A stretch of 56,470 nucleotides of DNA from an uncultured Clostridium sp. (GTDB taxonomy: Bacteria; Bacillota; Clostridia; Oscillospirales; Butyricicoccaceae). Below the pieces are notes generated by a model that saw nothing but the letters and a program-made list of their open reading frames with translations, had not been told where the DNA came from and made no database searches. Each line of letters opens with the position of its first letter. The first letter of the stretch is position 1. The DNA lies in assembly GCA_947427035.1 (NCBI GenBank), contig CANEGK010000013.1, positions 1 through 56,470 on the forward strand, given 5' to 3'. Below, one piece after another: positions 15,814-26,887 of this stretch. The translations under genes and the position numbers were made by a program.

Positions 15814-18516
15814 GTGCAAAACCCCATCAACCCCATCAACGGCCTCAGCGGGCGGCAGGTCGAAGAGCTGCGCCGCCGCTACGGCTCGAACGAGCTGCCG
15901 CAAAAGCCGGGGCAAAGCTTTTGGCGGCACTTTCTGTCGGCCTTCGGCGACCCGATTATCAAAATCCTCATGCTGGCGCTGGGGGCCAATTTGCTGCTGC
16001 TCTTCCGCGGCGCCGACTGGTACGAGCCGGTCGGCATCGCCGCCGCTGTCTTTCTGGCCACATTTGTCTCGACGGTTTCGGAATACGGCAGCGAAACGGC
16101 CTTTTTGAAATTGCAGGAGGAAGCGGCGCGCACCAGCTGCCGCGTCCGGCGCGACGGTAGGGTGCACTCCCTGCCCATCGGCGAGCTGGTGCCCGGCGAT
16201 ATCGTTCTTTTGGAAGCAGGTGAGAAGATCCCCGCCGACGGCGTTATGCTGTCCGGGCAGCTGCGCGTCGACCAGGCCGCCCTGAGCGGCGAAAGCCGTG
16301 AAGAGCGCAAACGCCCCGGCGCGATGAAAGAGCCGGAGCGCTGGGAGCTGGGCGACGAGCGCCTTTTGTACCGCGGAAGCGTCGTCACCGAAGGCGAGGG
16401 CGTCATGGCGGTGGGGCGCGTCGGCCAAAACACCTTTCTGGGCGGCATGGCGGCGCAGCTTCAGGAGCAGGTGCGGCAAAGCCCCCTCAAGGTGCGGCTG
16501 GAACAGCTGGCGCGCTCTCTCAGCCGTATGGGCTATGCGGCGGCGGCGCTGGTGGCGCTGGCCGATCTGTTTCAGGGGATTGTACTGCAAAACGGCTTTG
16601 ACCCCGCGCGCATCGCGCACAGCCTGTCGTCCCTGCCCTTTCTGCTCGAACAGCTTCTGCACGCCGCCACACTGTCCATCACCGTGGTCGTCGTCGCCGT
16701 GCCCGAAGGGCTGCCTATGATGATCACGCTGGTGCTGTCGGCCAATATGCTGCGGATGCAGCGCGACCACGTCATGGTGCGCAGGCTGGTCGGCATTGAA
16801 ACGGCGGGCAGCCTCAACATTCTGTTCACCGACAAGACGGGCACGCTGACGCGCGGCAGGCCGACGGTGGCCGGCGTCATCTGCGGCGACGGGCGCAGCC
16901 GCGCGCCGGGCGAGCTCAAAACCATGCCCCTGTGGGGGGCGTTGGCGCAGGGGTGCCGGGCCAACACGGCGTCGAGCCTGGTGAGCGGCCGTGCGGCCGG
17001 GGGAAACATGACCGACCGCGTGCTGTTCGAATTGGCGGGCGACGGCCCCGTCGAGCCGGTGCAGGAGCGCCTGCCCTTTGACTCACGCTGGAAATATTCG
17101 GCCGCGCGGCTGCAAAGCGGCGTCGTGCTTGTAAAGGGCGCGCCCGATCGGCTGCTGCCCTGCTGCCGCACCATGCTCGACCCGCGCAGCGGGCAGGAAC
17201 GCCCGTTTGCTCCCACCCTGGTGCGTGCCGCCATCGCGTCGGCGGCGTCCGAGGGGATGCGCGTCCTCTGTCTGGCGCAGGGGCGCGAAATGCCGACGGC
17301 CGAGCGCCTGCCGCAGGAGCTGACCTTTGTCGCCGCCGTACTCATCAATGACGAGCCGCGACCCGAAGCGGCGCGCGCTGTGGAAGAGGCGATGGGCGCC
17401 GGAGTGCAGGTCGTCATGATGACGGGCGACAGCCGTGAAACGGCGGCCGCCATCGCCCGCCGCTGCGGGATTTTGAGCGCAGGCGAAAACGCTGCTGTTG
17501 TGACGGGGGAAGAGCTGCGGGGCATGAGCGACGACGAGGTGTGCGAACTTTTGCCGCGCCTGCGCGTCGTGGCGCGCTCTCTGCCCGAGGACAAAAGCCG
17601 CCTGGTGCGGCTGGCGCAGAAATGCGGTCTGGTCGCCGGCATGACGGGCGACGGCGTCAACGACGCGCCGGCGCTCAAGCTGGCCGACGTCGGCTTTGCT
17701 ATGGGCAGCGGCACCGAGGTGGCGCGCGAAGCGAGCGACATCGTCATTCTGGACGGCAATTTCCGTTCCATCACCCGCGCCATTCTGTACGGCCGCACCC
17801 TCTTTTTGAGCATCCGCAAGTTTGTCGTCTTTCAGCTGACCATGAACCTGTGCGCCGTCGGCGTGTCGGTCGTCGCGCCGCTGCTCGGCATCGACGCGCC
17901 CGTCACCGTCATGCAGATGCTGTGGATCAACATCATTATGGACACGCTGGCCGGCCTGGCCTTTGCCGGTGAACCGGCCAGCCCCGGCGCCATGCGCGAA
18001 AAGCCCAAGCGGCGCGACGAGCCGGTGCTGGGCGCGCATGAAAAGGGCAAAATAGCCGTCATGGGCGGCGTTACCGTCGCGCTCTGCCTGCTCTTTTTAA
18101 AGCTGCCCTGGTTTCGCACCCTGTTCAGGCCCCGCCCGGACAGCCTGTTTTTCATGACGGGGTTCTTTACCTTTTTCGTCTTCTGCGGCCTGTTTAACGC
18201 CTTTAACGCCCGTGCGACGCGGCTCAACATGGGGGCGGGGCTTTTGAAAAACCCCTTTTTCCTGCCCGTGATGGGCCTGGCCGCCGCCGTGCAAATCGCC
18301 CTGGTCTATGCCGGCGGCGCGCTTTTCCGCACTGCGCCGCTGACAGTGGGCGAGCTTTTGACAACGCTGTGCCTCGCCTTTCTCGTCGTGCCGCTGCACC
18401 TGCTTGTGCAGGTTTACCGACAGGGGATCCGCCTGCGCCGCGTGCGGGTCTTGCACACCGGTGTGCGCAAGTGGTATGATAGCGGAAGAAAACACAACAG
18501 GAAAGAGAGAGCATGA
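15814..18516 (+). CDS. calcium-translocating-type P-type ATPase (P2)
   Basis: 900 aa from GTG 15814, with AAAGGAG (15799-15805) 9 nt upstream. P2-type layout: cation-ATPase N-terminus (GLSGRQVEELRRRYGSNELP), M1-M2, actuator domain with TGES-like ALSGESREE (~160), M4 with PEGLPMMITL, phosphorylation motif DKTGTLTRG with Asp ~340, nucleotide-binding KGAPDRLLPC, hinge MTGDGVNDAPALKLADVGFAMG, and a C-terminal six-helix block (MQMLWINIIMDTLAGLAFAGEP). The M4 PEGL and M6 Asn/Asp pattern fit PMCA-type Ca2+ pumps, so Ca2+ (or Mn2+) export at the cytoplasmic membrane is likely. phzF starts within its last codons. Confidence 0.92.
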   Translation: MQNPINPINGLSGRQVEELRRRYGSNELPQKPGQSFWRHFLSAFGDPIIKILMLALGANLLLLFRGADWYEPVGIAAAVFLATFVSTVSEYGSETAFLKLQEEAARTSCRVRRDGRVHSLPIGELVPGDIVLLEAGEKIPADGVMLSGQLRVDQAALSGESREERKRPGAMKEPERWELGDERLLYRGSVVTEGEGVMAVGRVGQNTFLGGMAAQLQEQVRQSPLKVRLEQLARSLSRMGYAAAALVALADLFQGIVLQNGFDPARIAHSLSSLPFLLEQLLHAATLSITVVVVAVPEGLPMMITLVLSANMLRMQRDHVMVRRLVGIETAGSLNILFTDKTGTLTRGRPTVAGVICGDGRSRAPGELKTMPLWGALAQGCRANTASSLVSGRAAGGNMTDRVLFELAGDGPVEPVQERLPFDSRWKYSAARLQSGVVLVKGAPDRLLPCCRTMLDPRSGQERPFAPTLVRAAIASAASEGMRVLCLAQGREMPTAERLPQELTFVAAVLINDEPRPEAARAVEEAMGAGVQVVMMTGDSRETAAAIARRCGILSAGENAAVVTGEELRGMSDDEVCELLPRLRVVARSLPEDKSRLVRLAQKCGLVAGMTGDGVNDAPALKLADVGFAMGSGTEVAREASDIVILDGNFRSITRAILYGRTLFLSIRKFVVFQLTMNLCAVGVSVVAPLLGIDAPVTVMQMLWINIIMDTLAGLAFAGEPASPGAMREKPKRRDEPVLGAHEKGKIAVMGGVTVALCLLFLKLPWFRTLFRPRPDSLFFMTGFFTFFVFCGLFNAFNARATRLNMGAGLLKNPFFLPVMGLAAAVQIALVYAGGALFRTAPLTVGELLTTLCLAFLVVPLHLLVQVYRQGIRLRRVRVLHTGVRKWYDSGRKHNRKERA
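18451..18480 (+). promoter_or_regulatory. internal promoter with 14-bp palindrome at the ATPase 3' end
   Basis: TTGCAC (18451-18456), 18 nt, TATGAT (18475-18480), 33 nt before phzF. GCACACC|GGTGTGC (18453-18466) is a perfect palindrome lying over the -35 and spacer and could be an operator. All of it lies inside the ATPase coding sequence, so chance cannot be excluded. Confidence 0.4.
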
Positions 18517-19298
18517 TGAAATATTATGTAGTGGACGCCTTTACCAAAGAGCTGTTTTCCGGCAATCCGGCCGGCATCTGCCCTGTCGAGGATTGGCCGG
18601 CGGAGCGGCTGATGTGCGACATCGCCGCTGAAAACAACCTTTCCGAAACGGCTTTTATCCGCCCGCACGGTAGCGGCTACGACATTCGCTGGTTTACGCC
18701 GGCGGGCGAGTTCGACCTGTGCGGCCACGCCACGCTGGCGTCGGCCTTTATCGTGATGAACATTCTGGAGCCGGGGCGGCAGGCCGTCGACTTTTCCAGC
18801 ATGAGCGGGCCGCTGCGCGTCACGCGCGAAGAGGGCGGGCTGTATCAGCTCGACTTCCCCGCCCGGCCGCCGCGGGAGATAGAGCCGATGGCTCTGGTTG
18901 AGCAGTCGCTGGGGCTCAGGCCGCGCGGGCTTTATCTGGCGCGCGACCATGTGGCGCTCTTTGACACGGCCGAGCAGGTGCGGTCGCTGACGCCCGATTT
19001 CAATGTCATGCGCCGCATTAAAAACTGCATCGGGCTCATTGCCACCGCGCCGGGCGACGGCGAATACGACTTTGTTTCGCGTTACTTTGCGCCCAACGAC
19101 GGCATTGTCGAAGACCCGGTCACCGGTTCGGCGCACTGCACGCTGGTGCCCTTCTGGTCCCGGCGGCTGGGCCGGCGCGAGCTGACGGCGCGGCAGGTTT
19201 CGAAGCGGGGCGGCACGCTGTACTGCCGCGACGGGGGCGAACGCATTTTTATCGCCGGGCACGCCGTCTTGTACTCGGCCGGGGAGCTCAAGCTGTGA
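18513..19298 (+). CDS. PhzF-family isomerase/epimerase
   Basis: 261 aa, near the family's usual 260-300. ATG 18513 overlaps the ATPase stop by 4 nt; the in-frame ATG 18516 is a possible alternative. PhzF fold signs: YYVVDAFTKELFSGNPAGIC at the N-terminus, AAENNLSETAFI with the conserved catalytic Glu, IRWFTPAGEFDLCGHATLASA, and in the second half VEDPVTGSAHCTLVPFW. Family members isomerise diaminopimelate- or shikimate-like acids, but most bacterial ones have no known substrate and no phenazine genes are present here. It is followed by a PAP2 phosphatase with a GTGA overlap, so ATPase, PhzF and PAP2 may share a transcript. Confidence 0.92.
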   Translation: MMKYYVVDAFTKELFSGNPAGICPVEDWPAERLMCDIAAENNLSETAFIRPHGSGYDIRWFTPAGEFDLCGHATLASAFIVMNILEPGRQAVDFSSMSGPLRVTREEGGLYQLDFPARPPREIEPMALVEQSLGLRPRGLYLARDHVALFDTAEQVRSLTPDFNVMRRIKNCIGLIATAPGDGEYDFVSRYFAPNDGIVEDPVTGSAHCTLVPFWSRRLGRRELTARQVSKRGGTLYCRDGGERIFIAGHAVLYSAGELKL

Positions 19299-19837
19299 CG
19301 CAGGGGCTGGCACGGCTGGAAATGGCGGTTCTGGAGGCGCTGCAAAGCCTGCACGGCGGCGCGCTGCTGGACGGCTTCATGCTCTTTGTATCGCGGCTGG
19401 GCAACGGGGGTTTTTTGTTTATCGCGCTGGCGCTGGGCCTGCTGTGCGTCCGCCGCACGCGCTGCCTGGGCGGCGCGTGCGCGACGGCGCTGGCGCTCGA
19501 CGTGCTGACGGTCAACGTGCTTTTAAAGCCGCTGGCCGCGCGGGCGCGCCCCTTTGCCGGCGGGGCCTTTGAGCTCCTTCTGCCCCCGCCGGGCGATTAT
19601 TCCTTCCCTTCGGGGCACACGGCGGCGGCCTTCGCCTTTGCCTTTGCCCTGGCGCCTGCAGGCAAAAAGTGGATGGGCGCCGCCATTGCCTTTGCCTGTA
19701 TTATGGGCTTTTCGCGCATGTATCTGACGGTGCATTTCCCGACCGACGTGCTGTGCGGCGCGCTGGTGGGGGCCCTGTGCGGCCGCGTCTCCCTTTTTCT
19801 CTGGAAAAAGGCGCTGGGACATGATATAATAATTTGA
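19295..19837 (+). CDS. PAP2-superfamily lipid phosphatase
   Basis: 180 aa from GTG 19295, whose start overlaps the phzF stop (GTGA). Five or six membrane helices. The tripartite phosphatase signature is present: KPLAARARPF (motif 1, K-x6-RP; about residues 71-80), PSGHTAA (motif 2) and SRMYLTVHFPTDVL (motif 3, S-R-x5-H-x3-D). It is likely to dephosphorylate undecaprenyl pyrophosphate or a phosphatidyl lipid at the outer membrane face. UppP, an unrelated enzyme for the same substrate class, is encoded 69 nt downstream, which supports a wall-lipid-carrier recycling role. Confidence 0.9.
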   Translation: MTQGLARLEMAVLEALQSLHGGALLDGFMLFVSRLGNGGFLFIALALGLLCVRRTRCLGGACATALALDVLTVNVLLKPLAARARPFAGGAFELLLPPPGDYSFPSGHTAAAFAFAFALAPAGKKWMGAAIAFACIMGFSRMYLTVHFPTDVLCGALVGALCGRVSLFLWKKALGHDIII

Positions 19838-19906
19838 AAAGTCTTTTTTGCACGTGCCGTTTACCCGACCTGCGCCCGACGGGCGCAACACTGGATGGAG
19901 GTTTTT

Positions 19907-20719
19907 ATGCCGGTTTGGCTTGCAGCGCTTTTGGGCGTTGTGCAGGGGCTGACAGAGTTCCTGCCCGTTTCGTCGTCAGGGCACCTGGCCCTGTTCCAGA
20001 ACTTTTTTGACATAGCACAGTACACAGAAAACCACATTGCCTTTGACATTGTCCTGCACATGGGCACGCTGGTCGCCGTCGCCGTCGCCTTCTGGCCCGA
20101 CATTGTCGATTTGGTGTGCGACTTTTTCGCGTGGGTGCGCGACGGTTTTAAGGTCAAGGGAATTCCCGGCCGGCGGCTGATCATCATGCTCATCATCGCC
20201 ACCGCCCCGCTGGCCGTCGGCGCGCTGCTGGAAGATAAAATCAGCGAACTGTTCCAGAGCACCCTTTTCATCGGCTGCGCGCTGCTTTTTACCGCGCTGC
20301 TGCTGACGCTGGCCGATAAAGTCGGGCGCGGGTACAAAACGGCGCGCGACGCTTCATACAAAAGCGCGCTGGCCGTCGGCCTGATGCAGCTCATCGCCGT
20401 TGTGCCGGGCGTTTCGCGCTCGGGCTCGACCATCTGCGGCGGCTTGTTCGCCGGGTTTGACCGGCAGTTTGCCGTGCGCTTCGCCTTTCTGCTGTCCATT
20501 CCGGCTGTGGTGGGGGCGGCGGTTTTTCAGCTGCCCGATATCGCATCGGCCGCCGGCGACGGGCTTCTGGTCTACGGCGTCGGCTTTGTCGCGGCCGCCG
20601 TGTCGGGGTATCTGGCCATTCGGCTGGTCCGGCTGCTCATGAAAAAGAACAGCTTCCGCGTCTTTGCCGTCTACTGCGCCGTCGTCGGCGTGGCCAGCAT
20701 TGTGTACAGCCTGATTTAA
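19907..20719 (+). CDS. uppP: undecaprenyl-diphosphatase
   Basis: 270 aa from ATG 19907; in-frame ATG 19895 is rejected because GGATGGAGG (19893-19901) sits between the two and serves 19907. BacA/UppP landmarks: GVVQGLTEFLPVSSSGHLAL at the N-terminus (catalytic Glu and Ser in (E/Q)E-type and PVSSSGH motifs), and the second-half repeat IAVVPGVSRSGSTICGGL (PGxSRSxxT). About eight helices. The enzyme converts undecaprenyl pyrophosphate to the monophosphate carrier for peptidoglycan synthesis and confers bacitracin tolerance when overproduced. A hairpin (TGCGCCC-gac-GGGCGCA, 19871-19887) sits just upstream. Confidence 0.96.
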   Translation: MPVWLAALLGVVQGLTEFLPVSSSGHLALFQNFFDIAQYTENHIAFDIVLHMGTLVAVAVAFWPDIVDLVCDFFAWVRDGFKVKGIPGRRLIIMLIIATAPLAVGALLEDKISELFQSTLFIGCALLFTALLLTLADKVGRGYKTARDASYKSALAVGLMQLIAVVPGVSRSGSTICGGLFAGFDRQFAVRFAFLLSIPAVVGAAVFQLPDIASAAGDGLLVYGVGFVAAAVSGYLAIRLVRLLMKKNSFRVFAVYCAVVGVASIVYSLI

Positions 20720-20744
20720 CAGGGGCGCATAGGCCCGTTTTTCT

Positions 20745-20780
20745 GCTGCCGTTTTGCGGGTGACGCCGTAAAACGGCAGC
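20745..20780 (+). other. 11-bp hairpin between uppP and ftsK
   Basis: GCTGCCGTTTT (20745-20755) pairs with AAAACGGCAGC (20770-20780). No T-run follows, so it is a possible weak or factor-dependent terminator or mRNA structure ahead of ftsK. Confidence 0.4.
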
Positions 20781-20828
20781 TTGCCCGCGGGGCGGGACAG
20801 CCCCGGATACTCAAAGGAGGGAGCCTTT

Positions 20829-23390
<2,562 letters not shown>

Positions 23391-23431
23391 GGCGGGGCCG
23401 CCCCGCGCAATGTGTGAAAGGAGCAGGCAGA

Positions 23432-23947
23432 ATGAATCCGTTTGAAAAAATCGACGTCAAGCAGGTGCCCGGCAATATCTTTTCGATGTTTGATACCGGC
23501 TGGGCGCTCATCTCGGCCGGGGACGCGCACAGGTGGAACACCATGGCCATTTCGTGGGGGCAGGCCGGCTGGCTGTGGAGCCGCCCGGTCGTCACCGCCT
23601 ATGTGCGCAAAAGCCGCTATACCCTGGGCTTTACTGAAGAGCGCGAAAGATTCACTATCAGCTTTTTTGCGCCCGGCGAATGCCGCGAGCAACTCGGCGT
23701 GCTGGGCAGCAAATCGGGCCGCGACATGGACAAAATGAAGGAAAGCGGCCTGACGCCGGTGGCGCTGGACGGCGAGCCGGCCTTTGCCGAAGCGAGCGCT
23801 GTGCTGGTCTGCCGCAAAGTGTACGCCGACTGGATCGACCCGGAAAAGTTCCTCGACCGCTCGGTGTTTGAAAAAGCCTATCCCCAGCCGGAGGATGTGC
23901 ACCGCATGTATGTTGCCGAGGTCGTCTCGGCCTATGTCAGAAAATAA
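23432..23947 (+). CDS. flavin reductase-like domain protein
   Basis: 171 aa from ATG 23432 (AAAGGAGCAG upstream). Small FMN-binding split-barrel protein: HRWNTMAISWGQAGWLWSRPVVTAYVRKSRYTLGF is the typical flavin-phosphate region (landmarks NTMAISWG and RPVVTAYVRKSR), then FTISFFAPGECREQLGVLGSKSGRDMDKM and the C-terminal YVAEVVSAYVRK. It is likely to reduce or store FMN, or pass electrons to an unknown partner. Closely packed between ftsK and ygiQ but bounded downstream by a terminator, so it is probably the last gene of the ftsK transcript or a single unit. Confidence 0.87.
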   Translation: MNPFEKIDVKQVPGNIFSMFDTGWALISAGDAHRWNTMAISWGQAGWLWSRPVVTAYVRKSRYTLGFTEERERFTISFFAPGECREQLGVLGSKSGRDMDKMKESGLTPVALDGEPAFAEASAVLVCRKVYADWIDPEKFLDRSVFEKAYPQPEDVHRMYVAEVVSAYVRK

Positions 23948-23950
23948 AAG

Positions 23951-23977
23951 AAAAGGGGCCTTTCGCCCCTCTTTTTT
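23951..23977 (+). terminator. terminator after the flavin reductase gene
   Basis: AGGGGC-ctttc-GCCCCT followed by CTTTTTT. Confidence 0.85.
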
Positions 23978-23993
23978 ATGAAAGGAGCAGGCC

Positions 23994-26003
23994 ATGCGGG
24001 CGCAGCGCTGTGATTTCCTTCCCGTTTCGCAGCAGGATATGCGGGAGCGGGGCTGGTATTATTATGATTTTCTGCTCGTGACAGGGGACGCATATGTCGA
24101 CCATCCGTCCTTCGGCACGGCCGTCATCTCGCGCGTTTTAGAGAAAAACGGCTTCCGCGTCGCCATTCTGTCCCAACCGGACTTCCATTCGACGGCCGAT
24201 TTTGAAGCCATGGGCAGGCCGCGGCTCGGCATTTTGATCAACGCGGGCAATATCGACTCGATGGTGGCGCACTATTCGGTGGCGCGCCGCCGCCGCGAAA
24301 AGGACGCGTATACCCCCGGCGGTGTCGCCGGCCGCCGCCCCGACCGCGCCGTCATTGTCTATTCCGGCCTGGCGCGCCGCGCCTTCCCCGGCCTGCCTGT
24401 TATCATCGGCGGCATCGAAGCGTCGCTGCGCCGTTTTGCCCATTACGATTACTGGGACGACAAGGTGCGCCGTTCGGTGCTGGTCGACAGCGGCGCCGAT
24501 CTGCTCATTTACGGTATGGGCGAAAAGCCGGTCGTCGAAATCGCCCGCCGGCTGAAAAAAGGCGAGCGCGCAGGCGATATCCGCGACGTGCGCGGCACCT
24601 GTTTCCTGGCCGCCGGGGCGGAAGCGTGCGCCTTTGAAAACCCGGTGCTGCTGCCCGGCTTTGACGAGGTCAGCCGCGATAAAAAGAGCTATGCCCGCGC
24701 CGCCTTTGCCGAACAGAACGAGCAGGATTTTGTGCGCGGGCGCGCCCTTCTTCAGCCGCACGACGGCCGGATGCTCATCCAGAACCCGCCGGTGCGCCCG
24801 CTCGAGGGCAGGGAGCTGGACGCCGTTTTCGACCTGCCCTACGCCCGCTGGTATCACCCGGATTACGAGGCGCAGGGCGGCGTCGCCGCCATCGAAGAGG
24901 TACAGTTTTCCATCATTCACAACCGCGGCTGCTTCGGCTCGTGCAATTTTTGCGCGCTGGCGCTGCACCAGGGGCGCTACGTCACGTCGCGCGGGCACGA
25001 TTCGGTGCTGCGCGAAGCAAAAAAGATGCTGGACAACCCCGATTTTAAGGGCTATATTCACGACGTCGGCGGGCCGACGGCCAATTTCCGTCACCCGGCC
25101 TGCAAAAAGCAGGCGAGCGCGGGAACCTGCGCCGACCGCCAGTGCCTGTTTCCCACGCCCTGCCCGGCGCTCGACGCCGACGAAAGCGATTATCTGGCGC
25201 TTCTGCGCAAGCTGCGCGCGCTGCCCGGAGTGAAAAAGGTCTTTATCCGCTCGGGCATCCGCTTTGACTACATGCTGCGCGACAAAAAGAGCGATTTCTT
25301 TTACGAGCTGGTCGAGCACCATGTCGGCGGACACCTCAAGGTAGCGCCCGAACACATCTCGCCCGGCGTGCTGCACTATATGGGCAAGCCCTTTGCCAGC
25401 GTATACGACCGCTTCTGCGATCGGTTTTACAAAATCACGGCCGAGTGCGGCAAAGAGCAGTATCTGGTGCCCTATCTTATGTCGTCGCACCCGGGCAGCC
25501 GGCTCGAAGACGCCATCGCGCTGGCGCAGTACCTGAAAAAGCACCGCATGTCGCCCGAGCAGGTGCAGGACTTTTACCCGACGCCCGGCACACTGTCGAC
25601 CGCCATGTACTACACCGGCCTCGATCCGCGCACCATGGAGCCGGTCTTTGTCGCGCGCACGCCGGAAGAAAAGGCCATGCAGCGCGCCCTTTTGCAGTGC
25701 CGCAACCCTCAAAACCGTGAGATGGTGCTGCGCGCGCTGGTGCTGGCCGGGCGCGAGGATCTCATCGGCGGCGGGCCCGACTGCCTGATCCGCGGGCCGG
25801 CGCCCGCACACATCCGGGCGCCGGCGCCAAACCCGGATAAAAGCGGCGGAAAAGGCGGCAGGGCTCGCAAGCCGGCAAAGCCGCAGGGCGCCGCCCGCCC
25901 GCGCGGCGGAGCGAAAGAGCGTGCGGAGGGCGGGAAGCCGGGAAAAGCCCGTCCCGCGGGCGGCTTCGGCAAAAAGCAGCCGCGCAGGGGAAAAGGATCA
26001 TGA
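23994..26003 (+). CDS. YgiQ-family radical SAM protein
   Basis: 669 aa; ATG 23994 with GAAAGGAGCAGG upstream. An N-terminal domain of ~300 residues (FLPVSQQDMRERGW, DFLLVTGDAYVDHPSFG, GIEASLRRFAHYDYWDDKVRRSVL) precedes the radical SAM core. The [4Fe-4S] ligands are Cys313, Cys317 and Cys320 (GCFGSCNFC). Further landmarks are TSRGHDSV, KGYIHDVGGPTANFRHPAC, and KVAPEHISPGVLHYMGKP. The last ~75 residues are a Lys/Arg/Pro/Gly-rich disordered tail typical of clostridial versions. Function remains unknown despite broad conservation. The next gene, a QueG-like double-cluster protein, overlaps its stop (ATGA), suggesting coupled function. Confidence 0.93.
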   Translation: MRAQRCDFLPVSQQDMRERGWYYYDFLLVTGDAYVDHPSFGTAVISRVLEKNGFRVAILSQPDFHSTADFEAMGRPRLGILINAGNIDSMVAHYSVARRRREKDAYTPGGVAGRRPDRAVIVYSGLARRAFPGLPVIIGGIEASLRRFAHYDYWDDKVRRSVLVDSGADLLIYGMGEKPVVEIARRLKKGERAGDIRDVRGTCFLAAGAEACAFENPVLLPGFDEVSRDKKSYARAAFAEQNEQDFVRGRALLQPHDGRMLIQNPPVRPLEGRELDAVFDLPYARWYHPDYEAQGGVAAIEEVQFSIIHNRGCFGSCNFCALALHQGRYVTSRGHDSVLREAKKMLDNPDFKGYIHDVGGPTANFRHPACKKQASAGTCADRQCLFPTPCPALDADESDYLALLRKLRALPGVKKVFIRSGIRFDYMLRDKKSDFFYELVEHHVGGHLKVAPEHISPGVLHYMGKPFASVYDRFCDRFYKITAECGKEQYLVPYLMSSHPGSRLEDAIALAQYLKKHRMSPEQVQDFYPTPGTLSTAMYYTGLDPRTMEPVFVARTPEEKAMQRALLQCRNPQNREMVLRALVLAGREDLIGGGPDCLIRGPAPAHIRAPAPNPDKSGGKGGRARKPAKPQGAARPRGGAKERAEGGKPGKARPAGGFGKKQPRRGKGS

Positions 26004-26833
26004 CGCCGCGGCAGGCCCTTCTGGACTGCGGCGCAGGCGATGCAGGCAGCGCTGGGTGGCCGCTGGCCGCATCGCGGATAGGCAGCGCGCAGGCCCAGAC
26101 GTGCGAAAGGGCCGTACCCGGCCTGCAAAGCGTTCACATCGCCGTTTTCCCCTACTACACGCCGGCCCGGCCGGGCGGTAATCTGTGCCTGTACGCCCGC
26201 GGCGAAGATTATCACCGCGTTCTGCGCCGCCGGCTGGAGCAGGCGAAAAGCGCCCTGTGCGCGCAGTACCCCGGGCAAGAGTTTGCGCCTTTTGCCGACG
26301 CCTCGCCTTTTCCCGAGGTGGCGCTGGCCGCGCTGTGCGGGCTGGGTGTGCGCGGGCAAAACGGCCTGCTCATCACGCCGCGCTTTGGCAGCTATGTTTT
26401 TATCGGGCTGCTGGCCTCGACGCTGCCGTGGACGGCGGAACCGCCGGAGCCAAAAGACTGCCAAAACTGCATGGCCTGTCGGCGCGCCTGTCCCGGCGGC
26501 GCGCTGGGGCCCGAAGGCTTCGAGCCGGAGCGCTGCCTGTCGCACATCACGCAGAAGCGCGGCGGGCTGTCGGAAGATCAGCGCAGGCTGGTGGCGCAAA
26601 GCCCGCTCATCTGGGGCTGCGACCTTTGTCAGGCGGTCTGCCCGATGAACCGGAACGCCGAGCCAACCGGCCTGCCCGAGTTCAGGCAGAACCTGCTGCA
26701 CAGCCTGCCGGCTGCGGACTGCGGCCTGAGCGACCGGCAGTTTCGAAAAAAGTATGCGGATCGCGCCTTCTGCTGGCGCGGCGTCGCCCCGCTGCGCCGC
26801 AACCTCGCCCTGCAAAGCGGGGTAAAAGAATAA
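26000..26833 (+). CDS. epoxyqueuosine reductase (QueG)-like double [4Fe-4S] cluster protein, short form
   Basis: 277 aa; ATG 26000 overlaps the ygiQ stop by 4 nt. QueG-like landmarks: FPYYTP, LYARGEDYHRVL, then FADASPFPEVALAA in the place of the QueG DTGPLPER segment (an Asp is kept), LGVRGQNGLLITPRFGSYVFIGLLAST, a ferredoxin-type cluster Cys154-x2-C-x2-C-x3-C-P (DCQNCMACRRACP), ERCLSHITQ and a second set CDLCQAVCP. QueG uses cobalamin to reduce epoxyqueuosine in tRNA, but it is normally 310-390 aa; this copy lacks the C-terminal extension and much of the N-terminal region. It could be a true queuosine enzyme or a relative with another substrate. No other queuosine gene is nearby. Confidence 0.75.
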   Translation: MTPRQALLDCGAGDAGSAGWPLAASRIGSAQAQTCERAVPGLQSVHIAVFPYYTPARPGGNLCLYARGEDYHRVLRRRLEQAKSALCAQYPGQEFAPFADASPFPEVALAALCGLGVRGQNGLLITPRFGSYVFIGLLASTLPWTAEPPEPKDCQNCMACRRACPGGALGPEGFEPERCLSHITQKRGGLSEDQRRLVAQSPLIWGCDLCQAVCPMNRNAEPTGLPEFRQNLLHSLPAADCGLSDRQFRKKYADRAFCWRGVAPLRRNLALQSGVKE

Positions 26834-26887
26834 ACCGGCCTTTGCCGATCATACTAAACAGCAGTCTTACCAGAAGGGGCGTTTGGA

